Source: Catonia carolina (lineage: Eukaryota > Arthropoda > Insecta > Hemiptera > Achilidae). From it: a stretch of DNA of 64,000 bases. Shown piece by piece: positions 10,401-23,029 of the stretch. The notes beneath the pieces were generated by a model. The model ran no database searches, was not told the origin of the DNA, and saw only the letters and a list, made by a program, of their open reading frames with translations. Location: positions 57,435,553 to 57,499,552 of the forward strand of contig JAQMRL010000001.1 of NCBI GenBank assembly GCA_035578175.1, given 5' to 3'. The translations under genes and the position numbers were made by a program. The number at the start of each line of letters is the position of its first letter. Positions within the stretch are counted from its first letter, which is position 1.

Positions 10401-13400
10401 GATTTTCCATACATGAAACATTTACGTATTGAGTTTCATAGATATCTTTCTTAGTAAATACCTGGTTTTTATGGATTTTTGTTCATAAAAGGGCTGTATT
10501 GTTGGAAAAACGTTCTATTAAAAACAATTTTCCAATTGCTCTAATTTAATTTATCACTAGTTATCAAAACTATTTTTTGCTTTATATTAAAGTTTTTAGA
10601 CTAAGTTTTTAAATATTTAGTCATAAAATATTAATCAGTGATCTTATTGTAGTTATGATATTTTATATTCCTGTTCTTTATTACGAGATATGTAAGGAAA
10701 GCAACTATCATTCGAGAAAATACGCCTAATACTGTAGTTAGTTACTACCATATCTTTTCTTTCATCTTTTTAGTCATTCCTAAACAGCTAAATGACAAGT
10801 TATTTTTCTCTGTAAAAATCGAAATATAGGAATTTTTGGCCGCCATATACTGATAACGAATATCTGTAATTAATTCTTTCTTAACAGTAGTAGTGTTCCA
10901 CTTGTTGAAATTCTAGTCGTATTACAAGAAAGAAATTACACTAAGTGATGACGAAAATTATAAAATTATTTAGTTTATGGAAATACATTTGAAATGCAAC
11001 CTTCACTTTGTGGTTAATCCAAGCAAGTAAAAATTTATTAAACGTCTGACGGATGTTCTAGAGCCCTGAATACGTAAACAGAATTCTAAAAAAAAGAGTA
11101 TATTTTAAAGTCTTGTGTATAATTTATACTTTAATATAAATAAATACGTAATAATATATAGAGAAAAAAGTGCAAAATAAGATCGCATTAAGCAGCTCAT
11201 CATATTAACTAATGAACACAATAACCAGTCCTTACTGTATTATTATAAAATAAGTAGTAAGAAACCAATAAAGAATAATGAATGAAATGAATTAATGTGA
11301 GTCTGTTGAAAATAAACTATATAACTATTTAATAGTATTTTATCTTGGAGAACAATCTTTCTGGTAATGTAATAAGAGCCATAAACACAAAATGGTGTTC
11401 TCGTAAAGCTTCTTCTTAAAAACAGATTGTACGGCTGTAGAAACCAATTAAAAGTCAATAAAAGTAATGTGTTATCTAGTTTAGATACTTCTTAGTTGTT
11501 AAAAGCAATACAACTTTTATAACTTTTATAATTTTTCTATATTAACATCTAACTAATAAAAAGTTTTAAAAGTTGTAGTTATTTTTTTAATTTTAATTGA
11601 TTTTCCGTTTCTGTGAAAATGTTTTAAAGTATAAAATTTTCCAGACCATTAGTTGAAATTGAAAAGTTTTAATTTTATATTTAAAAAAGCAAACAAAATT
11701 AAACTTTTTTAGTAAAGTACGTATAATATAACGGATATTATTTAAATAATTTTAATCGTCTATAATAATAGTTTCTGTCAGTTAAATTAATTTCGAATAA
11801 TTACATTGTGGAATTATGCAACAATTACACGGAACTTAATTCTTTTTCCGCACATTTCCAATTACATCAAGAGTTTGACTTTGCGTAATAAATTAAAAAG
11901 CAACCCATTCGTAATTTGTATTTACTGAAAAAGTAAATGTGAGAGCAAAGGTAAAAATTTGTAGAAAAGCTTTCAATTAATGTGAGTAATGCAGAGGTTT
12001 TGAAAGATACTATATCGTATGTTTCTGTATGCCGTAAGTATTTCAGTGAAGATATCTTTCGATCTAGGTCTTCCTTCGATTTTGTACGCGTGGTGGTTGT
12101 AAGATCTCAGTTGATATTATGAAATTTAATGTTATTTATTTTATACAAAGAAAACAGTAACGACAAAAATTTTTTAAATTGTGATAATCTGACAGCCAAT
12201 AAATTAGTGTTTTTATGCTAAATGTGATCAGCTGTACTATAAAGATAATTAAAAAAGAGATTTTTATGGGTTAAAAATCTTAAACCAGTAATTAAACAAT
12301 TTATTTAAAAAAGATTTGACCTGTGAATATAACTCTTTAATAATTGGTTTAGGTAATAGCTTGGATTGGCAACATATAATTTAAATTACCTGGATATATT
12401 CGCCTCTGTTTTTCATAAAAAAATTGAAATCAACTTCGTAGCTAAATCCTTAGGATACGTTAAAACAACAATATTTTACATCGGAATATAGTAGGTCTAA
12501 TTCTTAAAATAGAGTATAAAAAGATATTTGTAAGTTAAGATGAAGTATGGCAATAAAATAATTATTGAGATAAAGAACTTTCCAAAACTTGTGGGGACTA
12601 TTTTCTTGTACAATTGTTAAAACTACCACTCGCTTAACAACTTTGTATACAATTTTGACTCACAATACAAGAGATGATACAATTTTCGTGTCCTCCGCAA
12701 AACCAAAATTCAATAAAGTAGTTGTTCCATTGGATATCCTTATTTCCTTCTCAAATAACATTTAAATAAAGTAAAAAAATGTAAGTGGTTGTAACTAGTT
12801 TTTTAAGATAAAAAAATGTATACTAAATATTTTATTATATCAAATAGAGAAATCCACACTAAACGTCATTTAGTTAATAATGGAGGATGCTTTCCTTAAA
12901 ACGAAAAATTTTGTAAGTTAGGCCTATATATTTTCTTTTATGATTGCAAGGAACAATACATTGTCAACTTCTGAACGATATTGTGAAAACGTTGAAGCAG
13001 AGCAATGGAAATGGAACAAGAATACAGTATGGTTAACGGAGTGTGAGATTCGATTTAGTCCATAAACGAATCGATTGTCTGAAGAAGTTTGTTAGCATTT
13101 TCTACCTTTTATATAAAATAGAAATTGTTACCTTTCATGTATTTTTTGTTTGACACAATTTTATGACTTCCTTTGAAACTCTCAGTTAATAATAATTCAG
13201 TTTAGACAGTTAATAAAATTTACAAATATTCTTCCCGATACATTTATGCTCATCTTTATTACCAAAGAATGGAGTAAATTTACATCTAAATCAGAACTTC
13301 ATTCGACTCAAAATTCCAATAACTATTCTTATTCGTCCTTGATAACAGTTTTCGGAGAATATAGGGTTAAAAAAAGGAACGTCTACGTTGTTTCATATGA

Positions 13401-14716
13401 GATTATATAAATGTTTTTTCTGTTTCTTTTAGCGACGAGTACTTTAAATTATGTGTAAATAATAGGTTTGGTAAAAAATAAAGTTGGAGGTGAATTTTAT
13501 TTCTAAAATGTTAAACTATAGGCTTGTATATTGATAATTTTTCTGTATGTGGAATTTAGAGCTTGACATAATTGTATTAGACTAAAACATTCTGTTAAAT
13601 AATAATATACTGATAACAAAATACAAGGAGGTTTAATCCTGTCTAGGATTACTAATTGTTAGACGACTTACTTGGAGGAAGCAAGTACAAAAACTAAAAC
13701 ATTTCGAAAACTTAATATTGATTTCATAAATAAAAGTTTTAATAATAGCTATCAATGTTAGTTGATTTACACGTACCACATAAACAATATTAAATTGTAT
13801 GTATTTTTATATTTCTATTTTATCTCCGCGGTACCGAATCAACTTATACGGTTTTCTATTGTTTTAGAATGTTAAAAATTTTCCATTTAGTTCGTTTAGT
13901 GCCGCTGCTTCAAACCACAGATTTCTCGACGAAGGAGTAGACAATAAAAGTCTTCAAATAGGAACAATAATATAAATATTTCTTACCAGTTCAAGAATTA
14001 AAATGTTTAGTTATCCATTTAATTCAAAAGAACAAAATTATGTCACATTATATTATATTACAAATTAGTCTCAACTTACTGATAAAATAACTATAGAATT
14101 AGCTCTTATACGTCAGTATTAATGTAAAGTATTAACATTGAATGTAATGTACACTCATTAATCTAAAAAAATATTTTTGATTATGATTTAAACTACTTGT
14201 TAAATTATTATTCCATGTATTCTTCGTCATTTTCGTTCGTACGATAAATTGTACATCGTCTGGACTCAAGAGGAACCTTGTGTCATCAGCAATTACGGCA
14301 AGATCGTCAGAAAGCAACGCTGCTGAGTACTACATTGTTTTAAAGAAATCATAGAGTTTCTACTAAATTCACTAAAAGCCTTTATTGAACTGTTCAAAAA
14401 TAATTTTTAAAAGTTATATAAATGTCACCGTTACTAAAACATTTATGGCAATACGACGATTAATATGAATTATTAAAAAAAACCAAACGTTTTATGAATT
14501 CAGAGTTAAAATCCCAATCATGTCGCATTGTAGGACATCTTATACGAACATTCCAAAGAAATTCTTTACTAGGCAGTCTAAATTGGAAATACCGTGGCTT
14601 CTATCTTAACTGATTTGGATTGGACGAAGTCGCAGTCGAATTACTGAAACGTCGAAATGTAGCTCATTTACAAACCTATAAAACTGAGCATATATATTAG
14701 TGATGTAAGTCTGCAA
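10401..14716. other. Long AT-rich stretch without recognised genes
   Basis: About 4.3 kb of AT-rich DNA. Short open frames (for example 11243-11458 and 14132-14317 on the minus strand) carry no recognisable domain, splice context or element ends. Confidence 0.5.
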
Positions 14717-14832
14717 CGTTCTTACTGCCTTTCATAGTTTATTTTCCCAAGATGATGCTACTCAGAAAGTACAGAAAACACGTTTTACAACTTTAAGCTT
14801 GTCAAAATATTCTTGTCATTTTACGAAAAATA
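14717..14832. repeat. Dispersed repeat, copy 1
   Basis: About 116 bases starting GTTCTTACTGCCTTTC and including CCCAAGATGAT and GTTTTACAACTTT. They match 16282-16397 in direct orientation with scattered substitutions. Similarity stops abruptly at both ends. The family was not recognised. Confidence 0.75.
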
Positions 14833-15169
14833 AAACGGGATTTTGGTATTTGGATCCCGAAATTAAGCACATAATATAACATAAGATATAAAATTTTACA
14901 GTTTTTTTACGTACTCCGTATACAAATGATTTATCTTAATTTTACTTTTCTTATTTTAATGGGTTGATTGAGATAAATGAGTAATTAAAATGGAAGAGAA
15001 ATTTGGTTGAAGACTGCTCAAGGAAGGGCTGCTGGAAGTAAACTAAATTCAGTACTGTGATCATCAAAAATTAAAATAAAAACGAAGAAGATAATATGCA
15101 AAGCAATAATAAACGCAATAATGACTTAAGGGGAAGAATATTGGAAAATTAGTAGGAGGAACGAAAATA

Positions 15170-15525
15170 GGCTGAATGCATTTTGAGATGAATTATTTGA
15201 AAAGAGAATGTAAGATCTCTCTGCTGGAACATGTGAGAAATGAAGAAATAAGGTACGCGATAAAACTGTAGAAAGGATAGAAAAAACAAAATTGATTTTG
15301 TATGGTCATGTATGTTGAATATTAGAGAACAAGTAGCCGATAAGGATCTTGAACTATCAGCCAGCCGCTCGAATGAAGAGAGGCAGACCCTGCGGAACCT
15401 GGAACGAAAAAGTGAGAGAGGCTATGTGACAGAGAACTGGAGAAGAACTGATGGAACAGACCGGGTTGGATATTGAGTTGCGGGATGCGGTAGTAGCTGT
15501 AGGATCTCCGCTTAAAGTAAGTAGT
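15170..15525 (+). pseudogene. LINE remnant: reverse-transcriptase C-terminal region
   Basis: Decayed sequence readable across stops: LILYGHV, then ILNYQPAARMKRGRPCGTWNEKVREAM, then GEELMEQTGLD. The order W/LYGHV...(N/D)xQP(A/T)xRxxRGRPxxTW is the signature of the C-terminal part of many LINE reverse transcriptases, where it lies downstream of the catalytic core. No endonuclease or FADD box is present. It is a different subfamily from the 3600-4380 and 30439-33957 copies. It lies between the two copies of the 116-bp dispersed repeat. Confidence 0.7.
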
Positions 15526-16281
15526 TGAAATGAAATTTTTCAGTACAGTACATTATTAATTTATATTACCAAAAACAAACAAATATATAAAAAATACAGA
15601 AACACACTTTTAATTTTTATTACTTGTTAGTTTGTCGTCTCCATAATCTCACAACTTTTCGGATTCAGAACATCGACTAGAGTAGAAGTCTGCTGTTGTT
15701 TAATAAGTATCATATTTCTAACGCTTACTGATTACTAAAAATTTACCTACCATTACGTTAGCTCTGTTCGTTATTGGCTGATTGCAATGGTGACGTCACG
15801 GGTTCTTTAATTTCCTAATCACTCTCTTACAAACGATTCGGTTAATGTAGATATCGGTTAAAAGAGGCGGTCAATAAAGAGGTCGAAAGAAACATGTAAA
15901 CTTCCAAAGAACAACAATTTTTTGACCTCCTATTTCGGTTGAATGGCCAAGTCAATAATTTAAGAAGAAATAGCAGAGGAACTTTTTACTACATTTCTAA
16001 AACACGGAATTTTTAAAACATGACCCAGATGTAAAAGGATGTTCATGCTAAAGTTGCAGTTCGATTGTATAAAAGATACCGCCTAAAGATAGAACTGTAT
16101 TGAAAGATTTAAAAAATTGTAAAAATTAAATAAAACCTTGTATAAAAGTAAGTCATTAAATTTGTTACAACGCATGTAACTCAAACCGTTCTACAACAGT
16201 ATTACGATAAATAGCATATGACTCAGCATTTCTTGGTTCATTTGATTTTATTTGAGATGGGATTGGATCATTGTGACTCGT
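15526..16281. other. No recognisable feature
   Basis: Unrecognised DNA of about 750 bases. One perfect TGACGTCA palindrome lies at about 15791, without other context. Confidence 0.45.
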
Positions 16282-16397
16282 GTTCTTACTGCCTTTACTA
16301 GTTTATTTCCCCAAGATGATACTACCAAGAAAGTAAAGAAAAGACGTTTTACAACTTTGTACTTGTCAGAATATACTTGTCGTTTCACAAATAGTAA
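16282..16397. repeat. Dispersed repeat, copy 2
   Basis: Second copy of the 116-base repeat found at 14717-14832, in the same orientation and about 1.57 kb away. Confidence 0.75.
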
Positions 16398-18436
16398 ATT
16401 ATGAGCAATAGAATACGCTACGCAAACCCTATTGGTATAAACCATTTGAATGCACATCATTCTTGAATTATTACCTATTGTTCTGCTATAAAATGTTTTA
16501 CATTTTCTTCAGCAGAGATACGACAGTTTCTCACAAATTACACAGAAAATTTTGTTTTACATTTTACAGTTTACAACTACCCGTCATTTTTTTAAATAAT
16601 TTCACAACTTATTCTTCTTTTTTCTGGATTAAATCACTTGATCTAGTAAGTAAAAACCAATAAACCTGGCTGTGAATTGTTATATCTGGTTTGTAACTCA
16701 GAAATTTGACGTTCTACTCCAAGCACTACATTTTATAACAACAATTTACTCGTATTTGTAAACTACAATGGTCTTTAAATCTCCAAAAAAAGGCTTCTTC
16801 TAAATCCGTCACATTCAGTGTGTACCTGTTTGATGCTTTTACATTATTTTGTTGATACTTCTTAATTATTAACAACATTTATTAAAATTAAAAATCAAAT
16901 GTTTCTGTTAGTGCTTCAATACCAATTAATTATGTACCACTAGATTCGCTTTGTACCTTTTAATTTTTGTAAAATGAACGGTACTTTTGATTTGCAAGTA
17001 CCCACGCAATTTTCAATTTACTCTACTACTAGTTGGTATTTTGATTCTACATTTAATCAGAATTTATACATTAAGCATTACGGAAATGTGAAATATTTTA
17101 TGCATTTATTTTTAAAGAAATGTAAGTTAAGGACAGAACAAAAGGTTTAGCTCGGCATTGTAATTTTACGCTTATTTAACACCTTTTTTCTAAGCTCTCA
17201 ATAAAATGTCGTGGTAAACTTTTTGGCTTTTAAGCATAGGTTGTTTTTTTAGAATACAAAATATTTTTTTCGTGAATGTATATTAACAGCTAATAATTAT
17301 TTTTATGTTTCTTTCGTATATTCTATGAAGTTTTCATAAAATTACTACAATGAATTTTTATTTAAGTAAAATTGATGTTGATACGGGCCTTGAAACATTC
17401 GTAATTCTTGTAGTGTGCATAATATACTGTATACATTCCAAGCAAGTATGCCTGTCAGTTTTTTAAATAATGGGAAAATTGTACAAATATTTTTACGAAA
17501 CTTCAAGAAAATTTTGTATTACACAATCTATGTAGTTCTTCAAATATTTCAGCACCAAAACTAGGATATGGCATGTTTTTTGGTACCTACCGTATGAGTT
17601 TCTTCTTTTTATTTTCGTTTTTCTTGACCATCTCGTTGAAATATTTTCAATATCACTCTTTATCAGCCGTTCCTCATCTCTCTATTAAATCCAATGCACG
17701 AAATTTCTACTAATTTCTACTAAACCTATTTCATGTAACACTTTTATCTTTCTGCAATTTCTTACATTACTGAATTATTTCATGATAAAACCACATCAAA
17801 ATCTTATATTTGGTAATTAATGCCATTATTCTCCAGTAACAAACTGAGAGTTTATTGTCCGTCCGTGAAGACAACTTACTATTTTTTCAGGTACGATGTA
17901 ATATTCTATTGCAGAATAATTTATCTCTTGTTAATGAATTACCAAATTTTGAATGAGTTTTGTTTCAGAATGAATTATTGCAAGCACTTGTCATCTATGA
18001 TCCAAGTGATAATAAAGGTAAATTATTAAAATCTCCTGGGTATTTTTACGGTGTAATCAAAGTAAAATTCAGCCATAACTACTTTTTTTCTTAACTGAAA
18101 CAAGTAGGCTACCCACTGTTAATTAAGAAATTATTTGTTTTTCTGAGAAGAATTTGAGTTGATCTTCCAATATTTGTTAAAATTCTCAAAAATTATTGAA
18201 AAAATGTTTTGTAGTTGTATTATCTCATAATCCTGTTAAAATATTTCGAGTATGAAAGCATCCTGCTTTGCATTTCTTAAGCTAAAACTTAACGCAATTT
18301 AATAAATTTAACATAAGGCTTATTGCTCTAGATACATTACACGAGATTTGAGAGTTAAATTGAAAAGCGCTAAAGGTTAACCTTGACTTGATTTTAAAGT
18401 AATTTAAAATTTAAAAGTAAATTAAAAGATTTAAAA
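16398..18436. other. AT-rich intergenic DNA
   Basis: About 2 kb. The open frames 16463-16663 and 17820-18029 on the plus strand are short, AT-driven and without recognisable motifs. Confidence 0.5.
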
Positions 18437-18602
18437 GGCCGGCCCGTGGTGTAGTGGTCAACGCAACTGGCTACTATGCCGGGGTCCCGGGTTCGATTCC
18501 CGGTCAGGTCTGGCATTTTTTCATCTGTAAATCACCGCATGTCATTACCTACGCACAAGCCCAAGGCTTATGTAGGTATCATCACACTCAATAAAAAAAA
18601 AA
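18437..18602 (+). repeat. tRNA-derived SINE with poly(A)
   Basis: A tRNA-like head of about 75 bases with both internal RNA polymerase III boxes: an A box, TGGTGTAGTGG, at 18447-18457 and a perfect B box, GGTTCGATTCC, at 18490-18500 inside a fully paired CCGGG...CCCGG T-stem. The head is followed by an unrelated body (CATGTCATTACCTACGCACA...) and an A-rich tail ending near 18602. A real tRNA gene would end near 18512 and would not carry the body and poly(A). No clear target duplication was found. The intact boxes suggest a fairly young copy. Mobilisation would have needed LINE proteins in trans. Confidence 0.88.
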
Positions 18603-19384
18603 GTAAGGATCTTGCTATTTTGAATAGTTTAGTATTATGCTAAGTAGTAGGATAAAACTTTTTTTTTTAATTTGAAACTTTGTGAGTTTATAATAAATAT
18701 AAATATTTTTTAAATAATTATTTGTATGACGATGTTACTACACAAAGATGATATTAAACTTTGATAATTTGCTTAAAAGAATACTATAACTAATTTAGAA
18801 GTATTAAGTTTAACAATACTATATTTCGTACATTTTTTAAGATAAATTGATCAATTACATCGTAACAACATTAGTCATTATGGTTTTTCACACCATTTCC
18901 TTTACCCTTTACAGGATTAATTCAGAATTGTCATCAACATGTTTAGAGGTAAATCAGAATGAATAGTCTGCTGCTTACTAAAAAATGAATTGTGGAAATT
19001 AGCTCTTTTCCCAGGTGAAGTTGTAAAGCAACCGCAATTTAGCGGATACGAGTTTAACACCATGGACGACACAGCAATAGTGCAATTTGGTCCATATTTT
19101 TCTAAAATATGTATATTGTATATACATTTGCTAATATTTTTCTTGTTTCAGAAAAATTACAACTTTAGTTTTTCCAGCGGAAAAGTGACCCTCTCATTTA
19201 AGTCTCCATTGCCATAATATTGCTGTATTTTAATTATTTTTTACTTTCAATATAAAGTCACAAAAATACTAAAAATTGTATCTATCAGTTGAAGAATTTA
19301 AGAGAAAACGATTAAGGGAGTATCAAGATATGTTTTTCTAAGTTAATTATAAATAAAGAAAAAAACTCAATACATGGACATACA
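18603..19384. other. Mostly featureless; one unexplained open stretch
   Basis: AT-rich. A plus-strand frame at 18990-19217 includes the less AT-driven segment GEVVKQPQFSGYEFNTMDD, preceded by CCCAG and followed at about 19150 by TTGTTTCAG. It could be a decayed exon, but no family is recognised and no start or donor is convincing. Confidence 0.25.
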
Positions 19385-20375
19385 CACACTGACCTTCAAG
19401 TAGATCAGAAACTGGATGAATATCAAGCCAGGTTCAGGAAAAAAAGATCCTGTACACAAAAGTTATAGAGCCGAAACCGAGTTTTGAAAAATTGTACCTG
19501 TTTCAAGATATAGGCCTATAGTGGTAATCATTGTTGATTTTAAGAAAGCTTATGATTCAATCGAATGAGAAACGCTGCTGAATATTTTAGAAGAATTTGG
19601 AGTGGACAATAAAACAATGAAAATCGTTAAGGAACATCAACTCAGACAAACTAAACAGAAACAAACAGACAGTAGGCCTAAACTAAATACATAACAAACA
19701 TCAACACAGCTCCGCGTCTCTTAAAGACACAATACTGCAAAATGTGGAAATTTGGTAGCTTCAAGTACCTCGGGTAGATAATGCTAAACTGAAGACATTC
19801 GAACAAGATAATATAATCAAAGAAAAGGAATCAACCAACAACAGACGAAGAAAAATTGCTGGTGCAAAGCGAATAACTCACCAATTTTTTAGTTTTTACT
19901 CTCAAGACAAGATAAAATGAGACATTATAATACTGTAATAAAAATCTGTGTGTCTGTACGCGAGTGGCCTTAGAATGACCAGAAAGGCTGGTCTAAGAGA
20001 AGCAGAGAAATTTCAGTAAAAATCCCCCAAAAGAGACGGACAATATAGTTCAGAGGTTGGGATAACCTGTTAAAGGAGAACGCGAGATTAATGGAAAGGA
20101 TAAGAAAAATAAACATAAAACTTTATGGGCACCTGTATACAATGAATGACAACCGGTTGACAAAAGAAATTTTTAAGACACCAATAGACCTATGAATAAT
20201 AAAAAATGGTTTGAAGAAGTCAGACAGGATATTAAGAAAACTGGAACAAAACCAGAAAACTTAATGAACCGAACTAATTTCAGACAACTAATTACGGAAT
20301 GTAAAAGCTTCCATGAAAAGTAAAAACAGAAAACTTAGTGAACAGGAGAAAAGAAGAACAGAGTAATTGGATGCT
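19385..20375 (+). pseudogene. RTE-like LINE remnant, relative of the 30.4-34.0 kb copy
   Basis: Decayed reverse-transcriptase sequence collinear with the minus-strand LINE at 30439-33957. Readable blocks across several frames: DQKLDEYQARFRKKRSC (19400s), IIVDFKKAYDSIE (about 19530-19565), ILEEFGVDNKT (about 19580-19615), FGSFKYLG (about 19750-19775), then LYGHLYTMNDNRLTKEIF (about 20120-20175), FEEVRQDIKKTGTKPENLMNRT and a QLITEC tail. The FADD region is missing between about 19640 and 19700, so there is an internal deletion as well as many stops. It is a diverged sister subfamily rather than a direct copy. Confidence 0.82.
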
Positions 20376-23029
20376 GAGAATTTGGGTTGCAAAACGAGCT
20401 TCTACGACCTTCTTAAGTCACCTCACGTGGTCTAAAAGTGAGAATTGAGAGGAAAAACACACACTCTCCGTACTTGACAGACAAAAAGTCACCCTGAGCT
20501 TGGCGGAGCTTATGTGAGAACGGGAATCAGTAACCTCGCACTGGCCTTAACCATCATTGACTAAATTTGACATGAAAACTGTCGTTGTTCTGCTTTAATA
20601 AAAGCAACTTGCTTCTACTAACATTAATCTAGTATGCACGGCATTTTCGTAGTATAATTAGTGATTTTAAAATAACGATTGAAACCCCTGACTAAAACCC
20701 CCTTGATTTTAATGTACCACTGGCATTGTTTTGTCTCTCTGCATAACCTAATAAGTTGGTTCTTTGTTTAGGGTGTTCTGATTAATATTGAGTTGTTTAT
20801 TGTATAACATTGTTGTAGCTACTCTTTATTTAATAAATAGCTAAGCAGGAAAAATAACGTTCCTAAAGGAAGTTCGTATTATTTATGAACTATCAGTTTT
20901 TGTTCGGGTGTATGTAATTATTAAAACCATTTTACAACATTTCTTTTTTCATGCTTTTTACAAACTGGTTATAATTAAATTATTATAAACAAATTTACTT
21001 TAAATTTAAACCACACTTGAGTAAACATAAAGTGTTGTCTTTTTAAAAAAAAACAGTTAGTCTACTGTACGAATTCTACTTAAAACAGAAAAACTATTTT
21101 CCCGCTACGCATCAAAGGGCCAACATTCACGTTGGCACACACAACCAGTTACAACGCGCTCACTTTATTTAACACAACGGATTGGCACTGTTCCGAACAG
21201 CTGACTCATGCGTTATTATACCCCGTAGAATTAGCACTGCGTGACAAAAGAACCGGCTGTTTAAGCCATTTTATTTTTTTATAAAGACAAAGCAATGGTC
21301 AAAAAATAATAACCAGGTAGAATTATCTACAATGAACGGAATAAAATAACAGGAAAAATCGAATTGTAACTTTTCTGGAATTTGACAACCAACTCACGGA
21401 ATCATGGAACTGTAAAAGAAAACACTAACTACTATAAAAGCAATAAATGGGATCTTCAGGATCCACACAAGACTCTTGTTAAAATACTTTTGTCGAAACC
21501 TAATTGTTACTTTTGTGATATTAAACTGTCAATAAGGATCACGATATTATAATACGGAGAAAAATATTAGGAAAAAATAATATAGCTAATTGAAAAAATT
21601 AATAAATAAAATAAACAAAAAATAAATATTTAAATTAGTTTAAAAAACTGAAAAGGTTCATGAAAATACATACGATTATTCCTATATTAAAGTACAAGTG
21701 ATATTCAGTATCAGTCTAGATTAGTTTACCATTTGAATTCGCAAACCGTTTCGCAGTACAATATCATAACGTTCAATTAACACGACGTTAATGGTGGTGT
21801 TATCTGTGCTGGTAGTTCCTTTGTTTACTACGTGGTATTCCCTTTTCTGATGTTTAATGCTTCTGTATGAAAGGGACACTTTCTGTTAGTCTTAGCTCGA
21901 GTGCGCAAAGATAGAGTTATGTAGTGGAGTTAAATTTCCCCTAGAGAAAGTGGGGGAGAAACCAGTGATGGTAAAATGGAGGATGTATGGGAGGAAAATG
22001 CGAGACAAAAACAGACAGGAGGTAAGATAGATCGAAGGGGAACGAGACTGTTGTATGAGTAAAGTGGTTGGAGTCGAAGAGAGGTATTAGTCGCCTTTAA
22101 GTCCTTCAATGCTTTTACAATAGCAAAGTGAAGCAGGCACACTTGTAGAGTTGTGTGGCTAAGTCATATTCTTCTTACTCTTACCACTAAATACAATATA
22201 CAACAGAGCATGGCAGCGACAAATATACACAAATGAATTTAAACAAATCCTTTAGTTATCGAATTACTATCATAATTATCATTCATGTTTCACCATGGAA
22301 AGGGTTTTTGTCACAGAAGATTTCAGAAAAATAAATGGTAAAATGTATAAAAATGAAAAAATCTACATCTTCTAGCAGTGCTAATGCTTAACAATCTGAA
22401 ATATGCCCATGGTAAAAAAATACGACGGGTAAGTATTTCAACTGTAAATTTTCAGCTAGCTTACTGTCATGTATTCACATTACCTAGAACTAGCAACCAC
22501 CCACTGTTGTTCACGGTAAACTAAACGTTTATTTTCTCATAGAGTCTTACACGTTAAAAGCTGTATTACGACTATGTAGATGAAACCAATTAGGTTAATA
22601 CTGAAAATGTAAAGTTTGTTTACATCGCTATGAATCACCAGACTAACAACAAAAAATAACTTAACACGTGATAATACATAGGAAGTAAACCCAATCTAAA
22701 AAAAATGGTAGGCTTAAGCCTGCCATGCAACAACAATCTCGATCCCCTTTAGTTTATCGTACCACCAGTTTGTTTTTGTTTCGCTGTTTTTCTTCCGGAC
22801 ATACTCAATTTTACCATAACTGGCCTACGATATAGGTAGTTAATATTCATATTCAATATTCGTAATTAATTTCCATAATAACTTTGCAACAACTAAATGA
22901 CAAGGTTGAAAGCGAGTCCGTAATCGTCATATATAACAAGTCAAGAACATAGGAACGCCCCTGCCTTCTAACCCTTTATCTACCTCTCCCGCTCCAATGG
23001 TTTGAAGTTGACATTTAATTTTTTTATTA
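20376..23029. other. Intergenic DNA without recognised genes
   Basis: About 2.65 kb. The part at 20376-20560 may be residual 3' LINE sequence. A less AT-rich stretch at 21090-21260 and a purine-rich one at 21930-22060 have no recognisable coding content. A 22-bp near-palindrome lies at 22705-22726. Confidence 0.45.

Noticed and set aside
14132..14317. Minus frame with SDDLAVIADDTRFLL
   Set aside because: It looked like a FADD-type reverse-transcriptase box, but neighbouring motifs are missing and the spacing does not fit.
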